From 13-2-20CM-68-14 sp046723355 (GTDB taxonomy: Bacteria > Actinomycetota > Thermoleophilia > Gaiellales > Gaiellaceae), in the NCBI GenBank assembly GCA_046723355.1, contig JBKOUJ010000019.1, positions 1 through 13,966 of the forward strand: 13,966 bases of DNA, in the 5' to 3' direction. Shown piece by piece: positions 9,284 through 13,966 of this stretch (position 1 is the first letter of the stretch; each line of letters begins with the position of its first letter). Under the pieces are notes generated by a model. The model searched no databases and was not told the DNA's origin. It saw only the letters and a program-made list of their open reading frames with translations. The position numbers were made by a program, and so were the translations under genes.

Positions 9284-9765
9284 GCGACGTCCGCGTCGGG
9301 CTGGGGGTCGATGCGCACGCGTTTGCCGACGGGGTGCCGCTCGTCCTCGGCGGCGTCCGGATCGGCTCGCCGCGGGGCCTCGCCGGCCACTCCGACGGGG
9401 ACGTGCTCGCGCACGCGTTGATCGACGCGCTACTAGGCGGCGCAGGGCTCGGCGACATCGGCTCGCTCTTTCCGCCCGGCGAGGCTGCCTGGGAAGGCGC
9501 CTCGTCGCTCGAGTTGCTGCGGCTGGCGGTGGCCGAGGTGCGCGAGGCCGGCTGGGAGCTCGTGAACGCCGACTGCATCCTGATCGGCGAGGAGCCGCGG
9601 ATCGCGCCGCGGCGCGAGGAGATGCGGGAGCGGCTCGCCGAGGCGGCCGGCGTCGAGCCCGAGCGCGTCAATGTCCGGGCGACGACGACCGACCGGCTCG
9701 GTTTCCCTGGTCGCGGCGAGGGCCTCGCCGCTCAGGCCGTCGCCCTAGTGCGGCAGCGCGGCTGA
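9280..9765 (+). CDS. ispF: 2-C-methyl-D-erythritol 2,4-cyclodiphosphate synthase IspF
   Basis: A 161-residue trimeric zinc enzyme that cyclises CDP-ME 2-phosphate to MEcPP with release of CMP in the MEP pathway. The metal-binding set D11, H13 (GVDAHAF) and H45 (GHSDGDVLAHA) is intact. DIGSLFPPG (59-67) and TTTDRLGFPGRGEG (135-148) match the family. The family's usual Glu in TTTE(K/R)LG is Asp here, a conservative change. GTG 9280 is preceded by AGGAG (9267-9271) at 8 nt and overlaps the PHP stop. The 3' end overlaps the convergent mutY by 21 nt. It is separate from IspD, unlike the fused IspDF of some bacteria. Confidence 0.96.
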   Translation: MSDVRVGLGVDAHAFADGVPLVLGGVRIGSPRGLAGHSDGDVLAHALIDALLGGAGLGDIGSLFPPGEAAWEGASSLELLRLAVAEVREAGWELVNADCILIGEEPRIAPRREEMRERLAEAAGVEPERVNVRATTTDRLGFPGRGEGLAAQAVALVRQRG

Positions 9766-10461
9766 TCCCTCCGCGACGGACACGAGGCCGTCGCGCTCCA
9801 ACGATTCGACCGCCTCGCGGTCGAGCTTTGCCAGCGGCGTCGGCGTCTCGGCGACGAGCCGCAACGTCGCCGCACGCCGCTGGCGGAACGAGCCCTCGAA
9901 CCGCCCTTGCTTCCGCAACGGCTCGAAGCGGCGGTCTCGGGAGGGGCAGCACTGGGCGAGCGGGCAGACGCCGCAGCGCGGAATGCGGGCGACGCAGACG
10001 GTCGCGCCGAGGTCCATCAGCGCCTGTGCGCACTCGGCGTCGAACTCCTGCCCGGTACGCTCGCGCACCCGCGCGACGTTCGTGTCGACCGGCAGGACGT
10101 CTCGCTCGAGCGCGAAGCGGGCGACCGCGTCGGCCGTGTAGCGGCCGACGCCGGGGAGCTCGGTCAGGTCGTCGGGCCAGCCGTCTGCCGCGATCCGCGC
10201 CGCGGCCCGATGGAGGTTCAGCGCACGGCGGTTGTAGCCGAGACCCTGCCACTCGCGGATTGCTTCGGCGACAGGCGCGGCGGCAAACGCCTCGATCGTC
10301 GGCCATCGCTCCAGCCAGGCCTGATAGCGCGGCACGACGCGCTCGACCTGCGTCTGCTGCAGCATGACTTCGGAGACGAGGATCGCGTAGGGATCGCGCG
10401 TACGCCGCCAGGGGAGGTCGCGGCGGTTCGTCCGGTACCAGGCCAGAAGCTGCTCGCGCAC
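9745..10461 (-). CDS. mutY: Adenine DNA glycosylase MutY, short actinobacterial form
   Basis: A 238-residue base-excision repair enzyme that removes adenine opposite 8-oxoguanine. Motifs: LPWRR (16-20); SEVMLQQTQV with catalytic Glu31; GLGYNRRA (73-80); helix-hairpin-helix LPGVGRYTAD (102-111); catalytic Asp126 in VDTNVAR; and 4Fe-4S ligands C156-x6-C163-x2-C166-x5-C172. The region after the cluster is only about 65 residues (GSFRQRRAATLRLV...), like the short C-terminus of actinobacterial MutY and too small for the NUDIX-like 8-oxoG recognition domain of E. coli MutY. I chose GTG 10461. The upstream ATG at 10533 would overlap the 5' end of the divergent gltX-like gene, and a -10-like TACTGT lies 7 nt before this GTG. 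The 3' end runs 21 nt into ispF. Confidence 0.93.
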   Translation of the reverse strand: MREQLLAWYRTNRRDLPWRRTRDPYAILVSEVMLQQTQVERVVPRYQAWLERWPTIEAFAAAPVAEAIREWQGLGYNRRALNLHRAAARIAADGWPDDLTELPGVGRYTADAVARFALERDVLPVDTNVARVRERTGQEFDAECAQALMDLGATVCVARIPRCGVCPLAQCCPSRDRRFEPLRKQGRFEGSFRQRRAATLRLVAETPTPLAKLDREAVESLERDGLVSVAEGSAALPH

Positions 10462-10488
10462 GCCGGGGACAGTAACTTTCGGCCCGGA
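10462..10488. promoter_or_regulatory. Overlapping divergent promoters of mutY (-) and the gltX-like gene (+)
   Basis: On the minus strand TACTGT (10474-10469) is a TANNNT -10 box 7 nt before the mutY GTG, the same geometry as at radA. On the plus strand TAACTT (10473-10478) lies 10 nt before the gltX-like ATG. The two boxes share bases 10473-10474, so polymerase could probably serve only one gene at a time. Neither gene has a clear Shine-Dalgarno, and neither promoter has a good -35. The start-to-start gap is only 27 nt. Confidence 0.45.
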
Positions 10489-11490
10489 ATGCGAAGAGTG
10501 CGCTTCGCCCCGAGCCCCACCGGTTCGCTTCACGTCGGCAATGCCCTCGGGGCCGTGGCGAACCGTGCCTTCGGCGATTGGATGCTGTTGCGGATCGACG
10601 ACACCGACCCCGCCCGGAACCTTCCGGGCGGCGAGGAGGCGATCCTCGACGATCTCCGCTGGCTCGGGGTCGAGTGGGACGAGGGGCCCGTCCGTCAGAG
10701 CGAGCGCGGCACGCGTTACCGCGAGGCAGCCGAGAGCCTCGGCGATCGCTTCGACGGGATCACGCTCCTACGGGAGGACGGCACGGCGACGTATCACCTG
10801 GCGAGCGTCGTGGACGACGTCGACTTCGGGATCACGCACGTTATCCGCGGCAACGACCACCGGCCGAACGAGGACCTGCACCGGCGGCTGGCGACGGCGC
10901 TCGGCGCGACGGCGCCGGAGTACATCCACTACGGCCTCATTCTCGGCGAGGACGGTCGCAAGCTCTCGAAGCGGATGCCCGGCGCCACGGTCGCGTCGCT
11001 CCGCGACGAGGGCATCCCGGCCGCCGCAGTGCATCGCTACCTCGAGGAGCTCGGCCTGCCGAAGCACGACGTCCACTACGACCTGCCGCGGATCAGGCGG
11101 CTGGCTATCGAGGCGATCGCGGCGATGCCGGACGACGAGCTGGCCCGGGCAGCCGGCGCGACCGTGGAGCTCGCTCCGGTGCTGCGCGGCACCCGCGACC
11201 TGAACGAGGCGCGCGAGCTCGCGCGACAGGTGCTCGAGCCTTTGCCTGCGCAGCTTTCGACCGAGGCGCGGCCAACGCTCGAGCGCTTCAAGGAGCTTCG
11301 CGAGCGCGCGGCGAACGGCCTCGATCACGACGCCGCGCGCGAGCTCGTCCGGGAGCTCAAGGCCGTCGGCGGCGACCTGAAGACGCTGCGGCTGGCGCTG
11401 ACCGGCCGGGACCGCGGGCCTGAGCTCGCCGCGCTGCTCGAGGCGCTTCCCAAGGATGAGACGCTGCGGAGAGTCGATGCGGCTCTTTGA
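10489..11490 (+). CDS. gltX: Miniature glutamyl-tRNA synthetase-like protein (class I aaRS)
   Basis: A 333-residue class I synthetase of the GluRS/GlnRS family, against the usual 460-490. The catalytic core is intact: APSPTGSLHVGN (HIGH-like, His15), LRIDDTD (34-40), VVDDVDFGITHVIRGNDH (107-124) and KLSKR (158-162). Between YREAAESL (77-84) and DGITLLREDG (89-98), the connective-peptide/zinc region that spans roughly a hundred residues in normal GluRS is almost absent. The whole protein contains no Cys. The C-terminal helical half is compressed but keeps the ending LRLALTGR...GPEL (about 300-312), which is anticodon-binding-domain-like, so it is not simply GluQ-RS. The reading frame is clean across the missing region. 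It holds the position of gltX in Bacillus and overlaps cysS by 14 nt. Whether it charges tRNA-Glu or another target is open. Confidence 0.85.
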   Translation: MRRVRFAPSPTGSLHVGNALGAVANRAFGDWMLLRIDDTDPARNLPGGEEAILDDLRWLGVEWDEGPVRQSERGTRYREAAESLGDRFDGITLLREDGTATYHLASVVDDVDFGITHVIRGNDHRPNEDLHRRLATALGATAPEYIHYGLILGEDGRKLSKRMPGATVASLRDEGIPAAAVHRYLEELGLPKHDVHYDLPRIRRLAIEAIAAMPDDELARAAGATVELAPVLRGTRDLNEARELARQVLEPLPAQLSTEARPTLERFKELRERAANGLDHDAARELVRELKAVGGDLKTLRLALTGRDRGPELAALLEALPKDETLRRVDAAL

Positions 11491-12769
11491 CACGTACACG
11501 CGCTCGCTCGTCGAGCTTCCGCCACCGCCCGGCCCGATCCGCATGTACTTCTGTGGCCCGACCGTCTATCAGCGCATCCACATCGGCAACGCGCGGCCGT
11601 TCGTGATCTCGCTGTGGCTCAAGCGCTGGCTGGAGGAAACGGGCTACCGCGTTCTCCTGGCTGAGAACATCACCGACATCAACGACAAGATCTATGCGGC
11701 GGCGCCCGGCCGCAGTGGCGAGCTCGCCGCGGCCGCCTCGCAGTGGTACGTCGACGACACCGGCCGGCTCGGGCTCGGGCGTCCCGACTACGAGCCGAAG
11801 GCGAGCGAGACGGTCCCGGAGATCCTCGACTTGATCGGGACGCTCATCGAGCGCGGACTCGCCTATCCGTCCGGCGGGGACGTCTACTTCCGGGTCGCCG
11901 CCTTCCCCGAGTACGGCCGTCTCTCGGGGCGCGACGAGGAGGACGCGCTCCACAACCCGTCCGAGGAGCCCGAGCGCGACGAGCTCAAGGAGGACCCGCG
12001 GGACTTCGCCCTCTGGAAGGCCCACAAGGAAGGCGAGGACACGGTGTGGGCGTCGCCGTGGGGGCCGGGCCGTCCCGGCTGGCACATCGAATGCTCGGCG
12101 ATGGCGAGGAAGTACCTCGGGCGCGTGTTCGAGATCCACGGCGGGGGCAACGACCTGATCTTCCCGCACCACGAGAACGAGATCGCCCAATCGCGCGGGG
12201 CCGACGACGGATTCGCCCGGATGTGGATGCACAACGGGATGCTTCAGCTGACCGGAGAGAAGATGTCGAAGTCGCTCGGCAACATCGTCTCGCTCCACGA
12301 TGCGATCGAGGAGTGGGGACGCGAGACGATCCTGCTCTACTTCATGACCGCCCAGTGGCGCAAGCCGATCGACTTCGACGACGACGTGCTCGCGCAGGCA
12401 CGCGCGCAGACCGAGACCTTCCGCAACTTCTTCGTTGGACGGGACGCCGGCGTGGGGGAGATCCGCCGGGACGAGCTGGCGCGTGCGCTCGACGACGACT
12501 TCAACACGCCGGAGGCTCTCGCGGTCTTCCACGACTGGCGCGCGCGCGGTGAAGCGGCCTCACTGCGGTGGGGCCTCGAGATCTTCGGTCTCGGCGGCCT
12601 GGCCGAGCGCGTCGAAATCCCGCCCGACCTGGTCGTTCTGGCGGAGCGGCGCGAAGCGGCTAGAGCGAGCCGTGATTTCGAGGGGGCCGATCGGCTGCGC
12701 GAGGAAATCGAGCAGCAGGGCTGGGAGGTCCGAGACGTCCCGGACGGCTTCGAACTCGTCCCGAAGTGA
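11477..12769 (+). CDS. cysS: Cysteinyl-tRNA synthetase
   Basis: A 430-residue class I synthetase that charges tRNA-Cys. Zinc ligands C26 (MYFCGPTVY), C206 (GWHIECSAM), H231 and E235 (FPHHENE) are present. HIGH is HIGN (35-38), KMSKS is KMSKS (262-266), and NITDINDKI (64-72) matches the family. The C-terminal part (about 310-430) is somewhat shorter than in E. coli CysRS but keeps the DDDFNTPEAL helix and a terminal FEGADRLREEIEQQGWEVRD unit. I chose ATG 11477, with GGAGAG (11468-11473) just upstream and the standard MRLFDTYTR N-terminus; an ATG 21 nt earlier is possible. Intact length and the tRNA-synthetase C-terminus favour CysS over the paralogue MshC. It overlaps the gltX-like gene upstream and rlmB downstream. 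Confidence 0.96.
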   Translation: MRLFDTYTRSLVELPPPPGPIRMYFCGPTVYQRIHIGNARPFVISLWLKRWLEETGYRVLLAENITDINDKIYAAAPGRSGELAAAASQWYVDDTGRLGLGRPDYEPKASETVPEILDLIGTLIERGLAYPSGGDVYFRVAAFPEYGRLSGRDEEDALHNPSEEPERDELKEDPRDFALWKAHKEGEDTVWASPWGPGRPGWHIECSAMARKYLGRVFEIHGGGNDLIFPHHENEIAQSRGADDGFARMWMHNGMLQLTGEKMSKSLGNIVSLHDAIEEWGRETILLYFMTAQWRKPIDFDDDVLAQARAQTETFRNFFVGRDAGVGEIRRDELARALDDDFNTPEALAVFHDWRARGEAASLRWGLEIFGLGGLAERVEIPPDLVVLAERREAARASRDFEGADRLREEIEQQGWEVRDVPDGFELVPK

Positions 12770-13467
12770 CCCGCGAGCTGATCTACGGGCGGCGCGCGGT
12801 CCGCGAGGCCATGCGCGGGCCGCGCGAGATCCTCGAGCTCTGGGTCACCGAGCGAGCGCTGAAGGCGGAGCCCTGGCTGAACGGAATGCGGCGCCAGGTC
12901 AAGCCCGAGCGGGAGCTCAGCGAAGCAGCCGGTAGCCGCGACCACCAGGGCGTGCTCGCTTGGGCAGAGCCGTTTCGCTACGCCGACGCCTACGAGCTCG
13001 CCGCCGTGGATTCGCCGCTGCTCGTCTGCCTCGACCAGGTGACCGATCCCCACAACCTGGGGGCGGTCGCCCGCACAGCGGAAGCGGCGGGCGCCACGGG
13101 CGTTGTCGTGCCGGCCCACAACTCCGCGCGGGTGACCCCGGCGGTAGTGCGCGCATCGGCCGGCGCGGTCGAGCATCTACCGGTAGCCGTCGTCAAGAAC
13201 ATGGCGCGGTACCTGTCGGAGGTGAAGGGGGCGCAACTCTGGGCCTGGGCCGCCGCGGGCGATGCCGAGAAGACCCTGTGGGAGGCCGATCTGACCGGCG
13301 GGATCGCGCTCGTGCTGGGTGCTGAAGGCAAGGGCGTGCGGCCCCTCGTTCGCCGCACGTGCGACGCCGCGGTCTCGATTCCGCTTCTCGGCGACGTCGA
13401 GTCGCTGAACGTGAGCGTCGCTGCCGGAGTCTTGCTCTACGAAGCCCGCAGGCAGCGCGGTGGCTGA
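12766..13467 (+). CDS. rlmB: 23S rRNA (guanosine-2'-O-)-methyltransferase, RlmB/TrmH (SpoU) family
   Basis: A 233-residue SPOUT methyltransferase that uses SAM to methylate a ribose 2'-OH; RlmB acts on 23S rRNA G2251 (E. coli numbering). The N-terminal substrate-binding part begins LIYGRRAVREAM. Motif 1 is DQVTDPHNLGAVARTAEAAG (90-109, with Asn97 and Arg103), motif 2 LVLGAEGKGVRPLV (182-195), and motif 3 IPLLGDVESLNVSVAAGVLL (205-224), together forming the knotted SAM site. GTG 12766 overlaps the cysS stop (GTGA). Family and fold are certain. The exact rRNA position is inferred from the N-terminal domain and the cysS-rlmB-yacP order. Mini-RNase III (mrnC), found between these genes in Bacillus, is absent. 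Confidence 0.93.
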   Translation: MTRELIYGRRAVREAMRGPREILELWVTERALKAEPWLNGMRRQVKPERELSEAAGSRDHQGVLAWAEPFRYADAYELAAVDSPLLVCLDQVTDPHNLGAVARTAEAAGATGVVVPAHNSARVTPAVVRASAGAVEHLPVAVVKNMARYLSEVKGAQLWAWAAAGDAEKTLWEADLTGGIALVLGAEGKGVRPLVRRTCDAAVSIPLLGDVESLNVSVAAGVLLYEARRQRGG

Positions 13468-13897
13468 GCCGACCCTCTACCTGTTCGACGGCTACAACGT
13501 TCTGCACGCTGGCGACTTCGCCGACCCACGGGAGCTTGTCGATCTGCTCGCGAGCTTCGTCGCTGTGAAGGGAGCACGGGGCGTGGTGGTCTTCGACGGC
13601 GCGGGCGAGGACCGGACCTACGGCCCGCTCGAGGTCCGGTACGCGCCGCATGCCGACGCCGTTCTCGAGCGTCTCGCGGCGGAGTTTCGCGCGACGGAGC
13701 AGGTCTGCCTTGTCTCCTCCGACTCGGCCGTCCGGGGAACCTCGGGCCAGGAGGTGGCGAAGCTGAGCTCGGCCGGCTTCGTCCGTGATCTCGCGTCGGA
13801 GAGCCATCAAGAAGGAAGGCCGCACAGATTGGGCGAGCGACTCGATCGGGCCACAAGGGACCGGTTGGAGCGGCTCAGGCGCAACCGGTCCGGTTAA
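13460..13897 (+). CDS. yacP: YacP/Rae1-type NYN-domain ribonuclease
   Basis: A 145-residue NYN (PIN-like) domain protein. The family member in Bacillus, YacP/Rae1, is a ribosome-associated endoribonuclease that cuts mRNA within the A site. Conserved acidic residues are seen at LFDGYNVL (D10, N13), VVFDGAG (D46), HADAVLE (D66) and SSDSAVR (D88), in the order expected for the metal-dependent active site. It is about 25 residues shorter than the Bacillus protein and has a basic Arg-rich C-terminus. The GTG start overlaps rlmB by 8 nt, with no strong ribosome site, so translational coupling is likely. Position after rlmB and before a further gene matches rlmB-yacP-sigH in Bacillus. Confidence 0.9.
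   Translation: MAEPTLYLFDGYNVLHAGDFADPRELVDLLASFVAVKGARGVVVFDGAGEDRTYGPLEVRYAPHADAVLERLAAEFRATEQVCLVSSDSAVRGTSGQEVAKLSSAGFVRDLASESHQEGRPHRLGERLDRATRDRLERLRRNRSG
13858..13891 (+). repeat. Inverted repeat at the 3' end of yacP
   Basis: GGACCGGTTG (13858-13867) and CAACCGGTCC (13882-13891) form a perfect 10-bp inverted repeat with a 14-nt loop, just inside the yacP coding end. No T run follows (the flank is GGTTAAAAGACG), so it is not a standard intrinsic terminator. It may stabilise the mRNA 3' end. Confidence 0.4.
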
Positions 13898-13909
13898 AAG
13901 ACGATAAAC

Positions 13910-13940
13910 GCAAGGTCTTGTGTTTTCGTTGGGACCTTGC
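13910..13940. promoter_or_regulatory. Operator-like palindrome over the right-edge promoter
   Basis: GCAAGGTC (13910-13917), a 15-nt spacer, then GACCTTGC (13933-13940) form a perfect 8-bp inverted repeat. The -35 hexamer lies in the spacer and the right arm ends directly against the -10. Half-sites are 23 bp apart centre to centre, about two helical turns, as expected for a dimeric repressor. A hairpin terminator is unlikely, because the arms lie in and around promoter elements and no T run follows. Confidence 0.45.
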
Positions 13941-13946
13941 TACCGT
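13918..13946 (+). promoter_or_regulatory. Sigma-70-type promoter of the gene entering at the right edge
   Basis: TTGTGT (13918-13923) and TACCGT (13941-13946) are separated by exactly 17 nt, a good housekeeping-type promoter. The predicted start is near 13953, giving a leader of about 9 nt before the ATG at 13962 and no visible ribosome site. Confidence 0.55.
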
Positions 13947-13961
13947 CACCTCAACCTCAAC

Positions 13962-13966
13962 ATGAG
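13962..13966 (+). CDS. First bases of a further gene (truncated by window edge)
   Basis: ATGAG at the last five bases follows a good promoter at a leader length of about 9 nt. In Bacillus the gene after yacP is sigH, so a sigma factor is the synteny-based guess, but no coding sequence is available to test it. Confidence 0.3.

Noticed and set aside
10462..10533. Longer mutY start at ATG 10533
   Set aside because: It would overlap the divergent gltX-like start by 45 nt and add 24 residues with no family similarity. GTG 10461 has a -10 box at leaderless distance and fits MutY length. It is not fully excluded.
10489..11490. Annotation as glutamyl-Q tRNA(Asp) synthetase
   Set aside because: GluQ-RS has a Cys-rich zinc site and lacks the C-terminal anticodon-binding half; this protein has no Cys and keeps a GluRS-like C-terminal ending.
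13858..13891. Intrinsic terminator after yacP
   Set aside because: The 10-bp stem is good but lies inside the coding end, with a 14-nt loop and no T run; listed only as an inverted repeat.

Overview
The window is a strongly G+C-rich bacterial chromosome segment with third codon positions dominated by G/C, many GTG/TTG starts and very tight gene packing. The gene set and order point to an actinobacterium (phylum Actinomycetota). The mixture of a Firmicutes-like order with the actinobacterial carD-ispD-ispF block suggests a deep branch such as Thermoleophilia/Gaiellales; that placement is inference and was not tested.

Layout, left to right. clpC (31-2562, +) is closed by a near-perfect bidirectional hairpin terminator. 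Then comes a minus-strand pair of exported proteins: a membrane-anchored or secreted beta-propeller-like protein (4382-3198), coupled by TGATG to a small secreted Cys-rich protein (3198-2626) with an L,D-transpeptidase-like His...Ser-Asn-Gly-Cys signature. A short divergent region leads into radA (4516) and disA, which overlap by 26 nt. A terminator-like repeat and an extended -10 promoter with a 5'-UTR hairpin precede carD. A block ispD - PHP phosphatase - ispF follows, joined by two GTGA overlaps. mutY lies on the minus strand (10461-9745), 3'-overlapping ispF and diverging from a very small GluRS-like gene. Next come cysS, rlmB and a yacP/NYN ribonuclease gene, all overlapping. The window ends at the first codon of another gene whose promoter overlaps an 8-15-8 palindrome.

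From established knowledge, the order clpC-radA-disA-(x)-ispD-ispF-gltX-(cysE)-cysS-(mrnC)-rlmB-yacP-sigH is that of Bacillus, and carD-ispD-ispF-cysS-rlmB-like, with clpC, radA, disA and mutY nearby, is seen in Mycobacterium. This window therefore holds a conserved housekeeping neighbourhood: protein quality control (ClpC), recombination and c-di-AMP DNA checkpoint (RadA, DisA), rRNA-promoter control (CarD), the MEP isoprenoid pathway (IspD, IspF), oxidative DNA repair (MutY), and translation (GluRS-like, CysRS, RlmB, YacP).

The least ordinary parts are the antisense exported pair, the miniature cysteine-free GluRS, the phosphatase between ispD and ispF, apparent leaderless promoters at radA and at the mutY/gltX divergence, and the palindrome over the last promoter.
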